64,000 nucleotides of DNA, from NCBI RefSeq assembly GCF_032883915.1, contig NZ_CP120717.1:2425697-2489696 (forward strand). Reading direction: 5' to 3'. Under the pieces are notes generated by a model. That model had not been told where the DNA came from. It ran no database searches and was given only the letters and a program-made list of their open reading frames with translations. The position numbers and the translations under genes were made by a program. Shown here one piece after another: positions 42,781 through 51,885 of this stretch; positions within the stretch are counted from its first letter, which is position 1; every line of letters begins with the position of its first letter. Source of the stretch: Endozoicomonas sp. 8E (GTDB lineage: Bacteria; Pseudomonadota; Gammaproteobacteria; Pseudomonadales; Endozoicomonadaceae).

Positions 42781-44589
42781 TTAATCCTCTTGTTTTCTAA
42801 AAGATTTAAATGGGTAGCCCTCGTCGGACAGACCCCAGTTAACGAATTCAATCACGTTGAGACGCATGCCATGTACGACACCGCTCATGATGCAAAGGGC
42901 AAAGTTGAGTATGTGTCCCAGCAGCAGGATAAGGCCGCTGAACAGCACGCCAATGACCGGACTGGAATCCAGGGCATCCATAGCCAGAGTGTTGAAGGTC
43001 ATCGCCAGGGAAGCACCGGAAAGACCCAGGGCAAACAGACGCATGTAGCTCAGCACGTCACCGAAAGCGGAGGTGATGTTATAAATACCTTTCAGGCCGT
43101 CCAGACCTCTGAGACAAAGGCTGCCGATGGAGCGAACCGGACGGGTGCTGGTAAACAGGAACACCAGCAGAGCACCTGCGATCAGGCCAGCAGGTCCAAC
43201 CTTGTCGGCAAAAACAGTCGGCAGTGTATCGGTCGTGCCCAGCCACATTGACAAACCCGAGGCCATAATGATTGCCCAGCCAACCGGGGCGAGCGCATGG
43301 CTGCTACCCCGGTTGACCACTGCCGTCATGATGTTGGCAATGATCAAATGTGTCACACCGACAAAGACTGACAGTTTCATCATGGCGCTGTAGTCGTTCA
43401 GGTCAACGACGGCCAGATGACCGAGAATCCCTGCCGATTCCGGCGCCACACCAAAGTAACTGCCAATCAGAACACCCCAGACAACACCGGCTGCTGACAT
43501 GAAGTAAGCCAGATTCATCAGACGTGAACCGGCCTCGGTTTTTTTCAGGTTCTTGCGGAACATAAACACGATGCCACCAAACAGCAGGCTGTACATGGCG
43601 TCACTCATGATCATGGCGAAGAACAGCGAAAACGAGTAAAAGACCAGATTGCCCGGGTCCCAGGTACGATAGTTGGGTGTCTGGAAGAAGCCCAATGCAT
43701 CCGAGCCACCCCCAATGCTGTCGGATTTATCCAGCAGGGTAGGCGGATTGTCTTCTTCAGAGGGCTCCTCTAAGATGGCCGCAACGCCGTTTTCCAGACA
43801 GAATGCCTCCACAGCTTTTTTCTCCGATACCGCTACCCAGCCCTGAACCAGGAAGAAGGTTCCCTCATCCTGAGTGCCACTGCTGGCTTCTTCCAGGGCT
43901 GCCTGATCCTGTCTGGCTGCCACCGTCTGACCCAGCAGATAGTGCCAGCGGGTCAGAGCTTCGCGCTCAGCCAACTGTTCTTCCAGCAGATGCTCAGACT
44001 CTTCCAGTTCCATTTCAAGTCTTGAAAGAGGTACCATACCGACATGGGAGCGAGGCACTGGCAGAAGGTCTTCTGCCGGTTCACTGGTAGAAATGACAAT
44101 CACATAGGCCTGGCGATGATCCCTGTGAATTTCCTCCCAGGGCAGGTCATTTTCCTTCAGTACTTCGGAGAGAGCTTCCATTTCACCGATAGGAACGACA
44201 TAAAACCAGAAGCGCTGGCCATTCAGGTCGGACAGACTGGGCAAGCTGAACTCACCCCACTGACGCACTTCACGGATTCGCTCAACCAATTTGTCACGGG
44301 CATCGGACACTTCCCGAACAGAGGCCTTGTTGTCCAAAACCTCGGCAACGACCTGATCAATGCAGACATGGTTTTTGTCTTTGAGCTGTCGACGTATACG
44401 TGGTGAGCGCTCCAGCCAGGCTATAGCTTCACTGGCCTGTGCCGGTTGCATGCGCAGGCTTTGATCCACGGTGTTATCGGACAGTGGAATCAGGTGCATG
44501 CATCCCAGAGTCTGGAGCCCCTGAAGAATCCTGGTTTTGTCTTCCCCGGGCCCGTAAAGGGTAATTTTATTCAGTTGCTTAATGGCCAT
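42781..44589 (-). CDS. atpI: V-type ATP synthase subunit I (membrane a-subunit)
   Basis: 602 residues from the ATG at 44589 (MAIKQLNKITLYGP), which overlaps the end of subunit D by 11 bases; the ATG at 44619 adds an unlikely MNWNQVRQTS. The N-terminal half (about 1-300) is the cytoplasmic stalk-binding part, with coiled-coil stretches such as LSRLEMELEESEHLLEEQLAE. The C-terminal half holds about seven membrane helices, beginning near LVFYSFSLFFAMIMSDAMYSL. The essential-Arg region lies in the late helices (FGDVLSYMRLFALGLSGASL). It forms the half-channels beside the K ring. Length is near the usual 600-650. Confidence 0.94.
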   Translation of the reverse strand: MAIKQLNKITLYGPGEDKTRILQGLQTLGCMHLIPLSDNTVDQSLRMQPAQASEAIAWLERSPRIRRQLKDKNHVCIDQVVAEVLDNKASVREVSDARDKLVERIREVRQWGEFSLPSLSDLNGQRFWFYVVPIGEMEALSEVLKENDLPWEEIHRDHRQAYVIVISTSEPAEDLLPVPRSHVGMVPLSRLEMELEESEHLLEEQLAEREALTRWHYLLGQTVAARQDQAALEEASSGTQDEGTFFLVQGWVAVSEKKAVEAFCLENGVAAILEEPSEEDNPPTLLDKSDSIGGGSDALGFFQTPNYRTWDPGNLVFYSFSLFFAMIMSDAMYSLLFGGIVFMFRKNLKKTEAGSRLMNLAYFMSAAGVVWGVLIGSYFGVAPESAGILGHLAVVDLNDYSAMMKLSVFVGVTHLIIANIMTAVVNRGSSHALAPVGWAIIMASGLSMWLGTTDTLPTVFADKVGPAGLIAGALLVFLFTSTRPVRSIGSLCLRGLDGLKGIYNITSAFGDVLSYMRLFALGLSGASLAMTFNTLAMDALDSSPVIGVLFSGLILLLGHILNFALCIMSGVVHGMRLNVIEFVNWGLSDEGYPFKSFRKQED

Positions 44590-45235
44590 TGACGTCTGCC
44601 TCACCTGATTCCAGTTCACGGGCTCTGGCCAACCTGGCTTCCTGAGCCAACACTTTACCCTTGGAGAGCTTAGCGTTCATGACGTTGGCACGATCCTGGT
44701 CAGACAGGTAGATCTGGATTTTCTGGATACTCTCGCGGGTTTGCGGAATCAGTACCTTGGAAAACAGATTTACCCTCTGGGATGTTGTCCGGGTAGCTTT
44801 GTCGAGCTCTTTATGACGCAACTCGCGCACCTGGTACTCAATGCGCAGGCGCACCATCTGCTGAAGCAGTTCAACCAGAAAGTCGACCCAAACCGGCTTG
44901 GCGAGGTCACTGTAGGCTTTCAGGCTAATGGCGATGTTCTCTACCCTGGGTACTGCTGTACCCACGATGTTCTCATCGATCAACGTGACCCTGTTTACCT
45001 TGACCAATCCTTCCAGAGGCACGTCCTCCCGGGCCAGCATCGGGAGCTGTTCCCTGACCAGACGCTCAATGTCCGCCAGATGAGACCGGGTTTCTGCCAG
45101 CGCTTCTTCAGCCTTTTTCCGTTCAACCATCAACTGTTGGCGCTTCAACTCCAGTGCCGGCAGATAACGGTTGTAGGTCTTGAGGCTGCGCTTCTCTTTG
45201 TTCAGCGAGCTTTTATTGAGGGCTACCTTGGCCAT
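44579..45235 (-). CDS. atpD: V-type ATP synthase subunit D
   Basis: 218 residues; central rotor stalk that links the A3B3 head to the membrane ring. The N-terminal helix (LNKEKRSLKTYNRYLPALEL, then KRQQLM) and the long C-terminal helix (about 160-210, NLFSKVLIPQTRESIQKIQI) form the paired coiled-coil expected of D. It starts 3 bases after the stop of subunit B and overlaps subunit I, so it is translated with both. Confidence 0.93.
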   Translation of the reverse strand: MAKVALNKSSLNKEKRSLKTYNRYLPALELKRQQLMVERKKAEEALAETRSHLADIERLVREQLPMLAREDVPLEGLVKVNRVTLIDENIVGTAVPRVENIAISLKAYSDLAKPVWVDFLVELLQQMVRLRIEYQVRELRHKELDKATRTTSQRVNLFSKVLIPQTRESIQKIQIYLSDQDRANVMNAKLSKGKVLAQEARLARARELESGEADVNGH

Positions 45236-45238
45236 GAT

Positions 45239-46642
45239 TTAAGTCTCTGCCGCTGCTGTTTCCGAGCCTGGCTTTTCAGTGGCCCTGGCGGATTCTTTGG
45301 CTTCGGCAAGACCAGGCCAGTACTTGTCCAGCAGGCTCTGTTTCAGCAGGGTTTCTTCGGGTTCAAAACATTCAGCCAGTGTCTGCCAGCAAAGATCCAG
45401 AGCTTCTTCCAGACCCATCCGGGCTTCAAGAAGCATGAAGCGACTTTTGAATTTTTCACCGAAGGCAATCGCTTTCAGGTCATAGCTGGACAGTTCAAAG
45501 GCCATGGCCTGTTTCTGCTGGGCATTCACAGAGTCAGAGTAGAAACGGATCATGGTGTTCATGATGTGAGGATGGTCGTCCCGGGTTTCTTTGCCCTGAA
45601 TCATCTGTTTCAAACGCGACAGGGAACCGAACGGGTCAATGACGCCATTGTGCAGGTAGAACTGACCTTCGGTGATGTAACCGGTGTTATCCGGAACCGG
45701 GTGAGTGACATCGTTGCCCGGCATGGTGGTTACCGCGAGGATGGTGACAGAGCCGGCACCCTTGTAATCACAGGCTTTCTCATAACGCTTGGCCAGCTGG
45801 GAGTAAAGGTCACCCATGTAACCCCGGTTAGCCGGGATCTTGTCCATGGCTACGCCGATCTCTTTCATGGCATCAGCGTAGGAGGTCATGTCGGTTAGCA
45901 GAACCAGAACCTTCTTGCTTTCGTTTACGGCAAAGTGTTCTGCCACTGCCAGAGCCATATCGGGCGTCAGAAGACGTTCAACCGTAGGATCAGAGGCCTG
46001 GTTGGTAAACATGACGGTACGGGAAGATACACCGGCTTCTTCAAAGGTTGTGCGGAAGAAGTGGTAATCATCGAAGATCAGGCCCATGCCAGCAAACACG
46101 ACCACGTCAGCTTCAGCCTGAATGGCAATACGAGCGAGGAACCGGTTGTAAGGTTCACCTGCAACCGAGAAAATGGGGATCTTCTGCGATTCAACCAGGG
46201 TGTTGAATACGTCAATCATTGGAACATTGGTTCGTACCATTCTTGACGCCAGTACACGACGGACAGGGTTTACCGACGGGCCGTCGATTTCAACCTTGGG
46301 GTCTTGCTCCAGAGCCGGACCACCATCAATGGGTTCACCGGCACCGTTGAAAATGCGGCCCAGGATGTTGGGAGAATAGGTGGCCTTCATAGGCTCACCC
46401 AGGAAGCAGACGGAGGCATCAGTAGACAGGCCCTTGGTGCCGGCAAAGACCTGCAGGGAAACTTCTTCATGATCGATCTTGATGATCTGGGCCAGGGAAT
46501 AAACCTGTCCGTTTTGTTCGATCATCGCCAGATCGCCATAGCTGGCCCGGGCATTGCCTGCAGTCAGGTTAGGCACTTGAACGCGAATCAAGTCACCAAC
46601 AATGCTGAGAATGTTGGTGTATCGCAATAGACTCTGGGGCAT
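45239..46642 (-). CDS. atpB: V-type ATP synthase subunit B
   Basis: 467 residues; non-catalytic nucleotide-binding subunit of the A3B3 head. It lacks Walker A, as B subunits do ([21 protein letters not shown] at that place). It has [52 protein letters not shown] and [20 protein letters not shown], all diagnostic. The extra 25 residues at the C-terminus are Ala/Glu/Thr-rich. First gene of the operon in the direction of transcription, with a strong AGAGGAG Shine-Dalgarno before the ATG. Having B first and A last is unusual. Confidence 0.95.
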   Translation of the reverse strand: MPQSLLRYTNILSIVGDLIRVQVPNLTAGNARASYGDLAMIEQNGQVYSLAQIIKIDHEEVSLQVFAGTKGLSTDASVCFLGEPMKATYSPNILGRIFNGAGEPIDGGPALEQDPKVEIDGPSVNPVRRVLASRMVRTNVPMIDVFNTLVESQKIPIFSVAGEPYNRFLARIAIQAEADVVVFAGMGLIFDDYHFFRTTFEEAGVSSRTVMFTNQASDPTVERLLTPDMALAVAEHFAVNESKKVLVLLTDMTSYADAMKEIGVAMDKIPANRGYMGDLYSQLAKRYEKACDYKGAGSVTILAVTTMPGNDVTHPVPDNTGYITEGQFYLHNGVIDPFGSLSRLKQMIQGKETRDDHPHIMNTMIRFYSDSVNAQQKQAMAFELSSYDLKAIAFGEKFKSRFMLLEARMGLEEALDLCWQTLAECFEPEETLLKQSLLDKYWPGLAEAKESARATEKPGSETAAAET

Positions 46643-46897
46643 TGCTGCTCCTCTATACGGCTTGGGAACTGAAAAATCGGGACGATTGACCGGAAAGCCG
46701 GAACTTAATCACCATGTGCCTCTCTTAAACTTAAAAAAGAAACTCATGGTCATGGTGGTTCAGGTCAGGATCAAAGAACCTCCGGTTAATCATAGGTTAT
46801 CTGTCGCCTATAAAATTGAAGGGCGGCGATCAGGTATAACCGGGCTGCTGAAGGTTTTGGAGTGAAAGCTCCGCACTCTCTGCAGCAGCCTGGATGC
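46643..46897 (-). other. Untranslated leader of the V-ATPase operon
   Basis: About 255 bases between the predicted promoter and the start of subunit B, without a credible gene. The stretch 46720-46880 is A/T-rich, and GCTGCTGAAGG...CTGCAGCAGC near 46850-46890 could pair weakly. A long leader could host regulation, but I see no known riboswitch pattern. Confidence 0.35.
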
Positions 46898-46925
46898 ATT
46901 GTAAAATTTACTCAATAGTAGACAA
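46898..46925 (-). promoter_or_regulatory. Candidate sigma70 promoter of the V-ATPase operon
   Basis: On the minus strand TTGTCT (46920-46925) and TACAAT (46898-46903) are separated by 16 bases, close to the sigma70 consensus. It lies in the gap after argF, about 255 bases before subunit B. Confidence 0.45.
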
Positions 46926-47015
46926 TTCCGGACGTTTCAGTCTCCAGACTTTGTCAGGGTCACTCTTGGCGCAATAAATATCTCTCTTCGATCGCCGCCG
47001 TTTTGCTCTGACTGG

Positions 47016-48020
47016 TCAGGCTCCCAGTGTAGCCACCATAACGGCCTTGATGGTGTGCATACGGTTTTCTGCCTGATCAAAAACGATAGAGTGTTCAGAC
47101 TCAAAAACATCTTCCGTTACTTCCAGGCCCGACATGCCGTATTTACTGGCAATCTCACGGCCAATAGTCGTTTCATCGTTATGGAAAGCAGGCAGGCAAT
47201 GCAGGAATCGGACGTCAGGATTGCCCGTTTTTTCAAGCATAGAGGCATTTACCTGATAGGGCGTCATCAGGCGTACACGTTCATCCCAGGCTGCTACTGG
47301 TTCACCCATGGAGACCCAGACATCGGTATAGATAAAGTCACATTCACGTACCGCTTCTTCTGCAGACTGGGTAACGGTGATTCTGGCTCCGGATGTTTCT
47401 GCCAATGGCTGGCAGTGTTCGAGCAGTTCCGGGGCAGGTGTATAACCTTCTGGTGCGGCAATTCTGAAGTCAACGCCCATTTTGGCACAACCTACCAGAA
47501 GTGAGTTCGCCACATTGTTCCGGCCATCACCAACATAACAGAGCTTAAGTTTGCTCAGGGGGCGCCCTTTGCCATGTTCCAGCATGGTCAGAAAATCTGC
47601 CAGAATCTGAGTCGGGTGCCAGTCATCGGTCAGGCCATTCCAAACGGGGACGCCTGAGTATTCTGCCAGTTCTTCAACATGCTGTTGGGAGTGGCCACGG
47701 AATTCAATACCATCGTACATTCTTCCCAGAACCCTGGCGGTGTCTTTCACAGATTCTTTACTGCCCATCTGTGAGCCGCCGGAAATGTAAGTCACATTGG
47801 CACCCTGGTCAAAGCTGGCTACTTCAAAGGCACAGCGGGTTCGGGTGGACGCTTTTTCAAAAATCAATGCGATGTTGCGACCCTGAAGAAAACGGGGCTC
47901 GTTACCGCTTTTCTTGGCCTGCTTCAGTTGAGCTGACAGGTCGAGCAGCGAAGCAATATCCTCTTTAGTGAAATCAAGCAGTTTCAGGAAAGAGCGGTTG
48001 GGCAGTCTGAAATCCATCAT
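47016..48020 (-). CDS. argF: Ornithine carbamoyltransferase
   Basis: 334 residues from the ATG at 48020. Makes citrulline from ornithine and carbamoyl phosphate in arginine biosynthesis; cytoplasmic. Motifs: the carbamoyl-phosphate loop [10 protein letters not shown] (about 58-67), [20 protein letters not shown], the HPTQ loop ([13 protein letters not shown]) and the ornithine loop HCLPAFHND near 270. The end [19 protein letters not shown] is close to E. coli ArgF. A catabolic ArcB cannot be excluded from sequence alone, but no arcA or arcC lies nearby. Start at 48020 or 48017 ([11 protein letters not shown]) fits the family; the upstream ATG at 48047 adds a basic MRLPKSKSK. It stands alone, upstream of and codirectional with the V-ATPase operon. 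Confidence 0.93.
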   Translation of the reverse strand: MMDFRLPNRSFLKLLDFTKEDIASLLDLSAQLKQAKKSGNEPRFLQGRNIALIFEKASTRTRCAFEVASFDQGANVTYISGGSQMGSKESVKDTARVLGRMYDGIEFRGHSQQHVEELAEYSGVPVWNGLTDDWHPTQILADFLTMLEHGKGRPLSKLKLCYVGDGRNNVANSLLVGCAKMGVDFRIAAPEGYTPAPELLEHCQPLAETSGARITVTQSAEEAVRECDFIYTDVWVSMGEPVAAWDERVRLMTPYQVNASMLEKTGNPDVRFLHCLPAFHNDETTIGREIASKYGMSGLEVTEDVFESEHSIVFDQAENRMHTIKAVMVATLGA

Positions 48021-48495
48021 TTTACTCTTGCTTTTTGGTAGGCGCATGGTTGCATGCTATATGCACTGGTCGTATCTTCCGGTGGCACTCCAGACGTACA
48101 GGTACGCGATTCCGGGAGGCCATAGAGTATATGCGCAAAAACCGGATGACACTACGTAGAATTACTATTGATGTTACTGCTCATAGTAAATGCGGCTCTC
48201 GTAATCAGTAAGTACTTACGTTATGTTTTTCATTTGAAAGCGCTTCTAAACTTTGGTTCTGCATCTCGAAACACCATGTCTGGCATCAATTTAACCCCTT
48301 GTTTGTAAGGTTTTTCGGTTTGATTGAACTTATTAAATTTAGAGTCAGAGACCGTTGTATAGCACGCTCTGCAGGTTCGAAAATCAGAAGAGTAAGAATG
48401 AATAACCTATGCTGAAGTAGCTCCATGTTCTACTGACCCCATGTAGCTCTTAGTACTTGCTATCAATGTGGTTTATGTGCTTAAAAAAGATTTAA
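48021..48495 (-). promoter_or_regulatory. Upstream region of argF
   Basis: About 475 bases with no gene I can support. A perfect 12-base palindrome GTAAGTACTTAC lies at 48208-48219. No clear ARG box and no strong promoter can be picked by eye. The left side must hold the argF promoter, since a terminator closes the upstream gene at 48496. Confidence 0.35.
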
Positions 48496-48533
48496 ATGAT
48501 TAAAACCCAGCGATATAGTTGGGTTTTAATCAT
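48496..48533 (-). terminator. Rho-independent terminator of the 48543 gene
   Basis: ATGATTAAAACCCA (48496-48509) and TGGGTTTTAATCAT (48520-48533) form a perfect 14-bp stem with a 10-base loop. On the minus strand TTTAAATCTTTTTT follows. It lies 9 bases after the stop of the lipoprotein gene. Confidence 0.8.
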
Positions 48534-48542
48534 CTACTGGCA

Positions 48543-50048
48543 TTAAAGCCCAAGAGCTTCTATTTCTTCACGAGCAATATTGTGCACCACAAAATGCAGA
48601 CTACCGCTATTATCGGTCAAACGCATCTGCAATGTATGTGCACTAGTTTCCAAAAACTCTCGAAGTGTCTGCTCAGGTACTCGAATCGCAAAGTTTTCAT
48701 CAACTTCGGGCTCATCAACAAAGCTGATATGCGCCAGGCTATTTCGAGTGCCAGTGTTTGGGCTCGCCTGACTATCTACCAGGAGTACTTGACGATAATA
48801 ATCCTTGTCCCAGGTTGAAAGCTGACTTAAACCAAAACGTACTACAAGATCATAACCTTGCGCCTCAATACGAACTTGCTCAAATGTTGGATGTGTTTCG
48901 ATACTTTCAGAGTTTGGGCTGGAATAAGGAGTCTTTAGCTCATATTTGGCCACATACCAAAGGTGATCAGAAACAAACTCTCTCTCGCCATAATGAGACT
49001 CTCCGTGCTCATCGATCTTCAATCCAGTATGTGGGTCATCGAAGGTGTAGGTATCATCTTCTCCGTGGGGACCGGCAAAGAACTGGTTAATGCGAGGCCC
49101 AAGAATCGCCACGTCTTTCAATACAAAGTCTTTTGCATTGGCGTTGTGATAAATAAAATCGATACGATCTCTATCATCTAACGCCCGTCCACATTCATTC
49201 ACATAAGTGTTGTTACTTGTCCAACTGTCGTCCTGGTGTGCTGGCCAGGTAGCACCCATATGAGTAACAGGATCAGGGTAGATTGCTCTATAGCTATCAG
49301 TCAGGCCAGCATCTCGAATCATCCGGTGTGTTAAGAAGTCATGTACAGTACCGCTATGGTCGTACATATGCGCAGTTTCTTCCGTCCAGTCCAAGCCACT
49401 CGCTTCATTAAAATCCCCGCCCAAGATAACAGCAGTACCTTTTTCCAGATAAGGCTCAAGGTTGTTCAGCATGTATTCAGTCTGAGCAGGGCGATCGGAC
49501 TTTCTGTTTAGAGCTTCAAGCTCACTGCTGTCCTGAACCGGAATACAGTTCTCACGAGCATTCCAGGTAACACCGTTACCGCCCCGGGCATCGTAAACAT
49601 GATAATTCGTAAAGTCGAGATGATTGCTCCACACAACCACGTCACGGCCGTTTATATCCAAAACAGCACCAAGGTTATTGTTGTTGGTATCTGTTATGCG
49701 ATGATCATAGACTTTCTTAATGGGATGTTTACTTAACAAGGCGGCACTGGTCCCCTTACCCTGCCAAAGGTACATTCCAAGGTCTGCAGCCAATCGGGCG
49801 TTTACCCCCTTAGATTCTTGTAAGAAGAGAATATCTGGAGATTGAGCTTTAAACTCTGCGACTGCGATATCGTAAGAGTTCGTGTTATTCCAATTAGTTT
49901 TCAGACTGTGCCAGACATTACTTGTCACCACAGTCAAACTTGTTGTATAGCCCGGCTTCGTATTATTGTCATCACTGTCTGATTCTTTGTCACAACCGGT
50001 TAGCAATGCGGTCACCAGGATAGTTGAAGCTATGAGTTTTAGTGTCAC
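48543..50048 (-). CDS. Endonuclease/exonuclease/phosphatase-family lipoprotein
   Basis: 501 residues. The N-terminus has a lipoprotein signal with lipobox LLTGC (Cys19), then an acidic DKESDSDDN linker, so it is probably membrane-anchored, facing the periplasm or outside. Residues 38-370 are an EEP (DNase I-like) fold with TSNVWHS, FLQES (metal Glu), WSNHLDF, GGDFNEA (Asp/Asn pair), RIDFIYH and a closing SDHLWYVAKYEL. These residues suggest a metal-dependent phosphodiesterase on nucleic acid, sphingolipid or inositol phosphate; the substrate cannot be told. The last 130 residues form an extra domain I do not recognise. It stands alone with its own terminator. Confidence 0.88.
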   Translation of the reverse strand: MTLKLIASTILVTALLTGCDKESDSDDNNTKPGYTTSLTVVTSNVWHSLKTNWNNTNSYDIAVAEFKAQSPDILFLQESKGVNARLAADLGMYLWQGKGTSAALLSKHPIKKVYDHRITDTNNNNLGAVLDINGRDVVVWSNHLDFTNYHVYDARGGNGVTWNARENCIPVQDSSELEALNRKSDRPAQTEYMLNNLEPYLEKGTAVILGGDFNEASGLDWTEETAHMYDHSGTVHDFLTHRMIRDAGLTDSYRAIYPDPVTHMGATWPAHQDDSWTSNNTYVNECGRALDDRDRIDFIYHNANAKDFVLKDVAILGPRINQFFAGPHGEDDTYTFDDPHTGLKIDEHGESHYGEREFVSDHLWYVAKYELKTPYSSPNSESIETHPTFEQVRIEAQGYDLVVRFGLSQLSTWDKDYYRQVLLVDSQASPNTGTRNSLAHISFVDEPEVDENFAIRVPEQTLREFLETSAHTLQMRLTDNSGSLHFVVHNIAREEIEALGL

Positions 50049-50292
50049 TTTTTAAGTTCCATTTTGTAATAAAACGAAACAATGATAAAAGTCATTTCTT
50101 ACAACTATAAGAACCAGGTGGCTAGTTTTTCTTTGTAAATCAATTAGATAATTTAATGATTGCGTGTCTCGTAATGCCCAAGTTAGAGCACAAGAAATTA
50201 GTGTTGAAGCCAGACTGGCTGATTCACCGATTTTTTCCCGTTGACGTAAGTAAAGTCAGAAACCGGTAACATCAGGCTTTCCATAGAGACGA

Positions 50293-51018
50293 TTACAGCG
50301 GCGATGGGTAGAGGCGGTCTTCAATGATATCTCCGGTAGAGGCATTTACTACCAGTCTTTTCTTATAGCGGCTTTCATCCAGATAATAAATTTCCCGGAC
50401 CGGCTGTTTTTTCCAGCGAGCCAGCCGGGTTTTCAGGATTACCATGCTCTTGTGAGTATCTCTGGCCTTTGTCAAGACCTGATTCAGGGACACCAGCTTA
50501 CCCTGAGGTTTCATTGTGTAGTTGTATTCGTCAATGATCATACCAGTATAGGCATCAAGCGTCGTAGACCAGCGCTTGTGTTTCTTGTCTATAAAGTCAA
50601 CGATTTGAACCAGCTGGCCATTTTGCATGTCGGTCCTTGTTTTCAGAATGGCTACAACAGAATGCTTGCATTTGACTTTGGCTATGATTTTTTCCAGCAG
50701 CATAGGCGACTGCAATTGGGCAACTTCAATGATCTTGCCTGATCGGGCATCAACGACTGCACGCTGGTTTCTGTTTATACTGTCGGTGAAGTCTATGACT
50801 CTGACCTTGCGTTTGTCTTCTTCAGTCATGCGTACATTCTGAATGATCACCTCACCGTACTTCTTTCGAATCTGACTGATGATCTGTTCCAATGGCAGCA
50901 GGTGGTTAGCTTCCACAGGTGTTGGCGATTCGGCCTTGCCGCCAGTCACTATTATTAACGACATGGTCAGCGACAGGATCAAGGCCAGAGAGGAACAGGA
51001 CAGGAATTGTCTGTACAT
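50293..51018 (-). CDS. Exported protein with three PepSY-like repeats
   Basis: 241 residues from the ATG at 51018 (MYRQFLSCSSLALILSLTMS); a longer form from 51072 has a basic, non-signal-like start. A Sec signal ends near GGKAES. Three repeats of about 70 residues follow, each with L-x-x-I/V-L-x-K-x-[RK] and ending in VVDARSGKIIE, TLDAYTGMIIDE or VVNASTGDIIED. This is the pattern of PepSY domains, which bind or inhibit proteases or sense signals in the periplasm. Cys are few, charge is basic. Stands alone; regulation not visible. Confidence 0.75.
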   Translation of the reverse strand: MYRQFLSCSSLALILSLTMSLIIVTGGKAESPTPVEANHLLPLEQIISQIRKKYGEVIIQNVRMTEEDKRKVRVIDFTDSINRNQRAVVDARSGKIIEVAQLQSPMLLEKIIAKVKCKHSVVAILKTRTDMQNGQLVQIVDFIDKKHKRWSTTLDAYTGMIIDEYNYTMKPQGKLVSLNQVLTKARDTHKSMVILKTRLARWKKQPVREIYYLDESRYKKRLVVNASTGDIIEDRLYPSPL

Positions 51019-51196
51019 AACACAGTACCTGCGTTTTATATTGCAGATGCGAAGCCGCAGAAGGGAACTCATGCAAACTGGAACATAAAACCGAATTATG
51101 AATTTAGATGTTTTCGAAAGAGCTGTTTTGCTGAATGGTGCTGTTTTCAGTCAAACTAATTGAAGCCATATACCAGGAGGCTGACCGAGAATAGCG

Positions 51197-51243
51197 CCCG
51201 TCTAGGCGACCCCGTCTAGGCGACCCCGTCTAGGCGACCCCGT
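51197..51243. repeat. 14-bp tandem repeat, three copies
   Basis: CCCGTCTAGGCGAC occurs at 51197, 51211 and 51225, followed by a partial CCCGT copy. It lies just inside the left inverted repeat of the element. Confidence 0.95.
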
Positions 51244-51293
51244 AGCGAGGACGGCAGAAAACCGGATTTTCAGACCAATTTGTTGCCGCCGCA

Positions 51294-51480
51294 CGACTGC
51301 ATGGATGCAGGAGCTAGAGCAACGCAGGAGCAGTTGCCGACGACTGCATGGATGCAGGAGCTAGAGCAACGCAGGAGCAGTTGCCGACGACTGCATGGAT
51401 GCAGGAGCTAGAGCAACGCAGGAGCAGTTGCCGACGACTGCATGGATGCAGGAGCTAGAGCAACGCAGGAGCAGTTGCCG
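51294..51480. repeat. 47-bp tandem repeat, four copies
   Basis: Units start at 51294, 51341, 51388 and 51435, each beginning CGACTGCATGGATGCAGG and ending GGAGCAGTTGCCGA; the last unit lacks the final base. The copies look identical, so expansion is recent. Each holds a small hairpin CTGCAT-GG-ATGCAG. The unit length is not a multiple of three, so it is not a coding repeat, and there are no unique spacers as in CRISPR. Confidence 0.95.
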
Positions 51481-51626
51481 CGTAGGCCAGTCTATTCTCG
51501 GTCAGCCTCCTAGCTGTTAATGTAGATTTGAATGGTTGGAATGCAAGCCTGAGTTTTCTCCAATATTAACTGACCCTCGCCTGATAAAGGCTGCCCAAAA
51601 CTCTGACAACTTCTCCCCTCGCTTCA

Positions 51627-51869
51627 GAGGCTGTCGCAAACGCCCAACAACTCGTTCCCACGCTCTGAGGGTGTCGCAAAACTCTCTCCAGCGTGGGAAC
51701 GAGTTGACTCCCGACGTTCCCGCCTTCGCGGGAATGACGACCTCAGAGCATGGGAACCCATACCCATCTCGCGCTGCAGAGTAGGCTTTTCAGGGAATGC
51801 ATACCTCCCCTGAAAACCGGATTCTGAAAACAGTGGTGGCTTATGGGGCCCGTGTTTTGCGACAGCCTC
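51627..51869. repeat. Second non-coding repeat element with 14-bp inverted ends
   Basis: GAGGCTGTCGCAAA (51627-51640) is inverted at 51856-51869. Inside, a 17-bp inverted repeat (51648-51664 with 51690-51706, core CTCGTTCCCACGCT) flanks GAGGGTGTCGCAAAACTCTC. That segment also occurs at 1089. A REP-like hairpin TTCCCGC-CTTC-GCGGGAA lies at 51717-51734. No gene inside. It ends 16 bases from the stop of avtA. Confidence 0.7.
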
Positions 51870-51885
51870 GATAGCGCGGGTAGTG

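Larger units (their letters stand above)
51175..51511. repeat. Non-coding element with 20-bp terminal inverted repeats
   Basis: AGGAGGCTGACCGAGAATAG at 51175-51194 is exactly inverted at 51492-51511. The 337-bp interior has no gene. It holds three 14-bp tandem repeats, a CGTAGCGAGGACGGC segment and four 47-bp tandem repeats. It resembles a non-autonomous MITE-like element; a transposase is not encoded and no clear target duplication is seen. Confidence 0.75.

Noticed and set aside
46898-46925. The argF gene and the V-ATPase genes as a single operon
   Set aside because: A gap of 373 bases with a good sigma70-like promoter separates them, and the functions are unrelated. Read-through is possible but not supported.
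51294-51480. Possible CRISPR array
   Set aside because: The four 47-bp units abut directly with no unique spacers, and no cas gene is nearby. They are simple tandem repeats.
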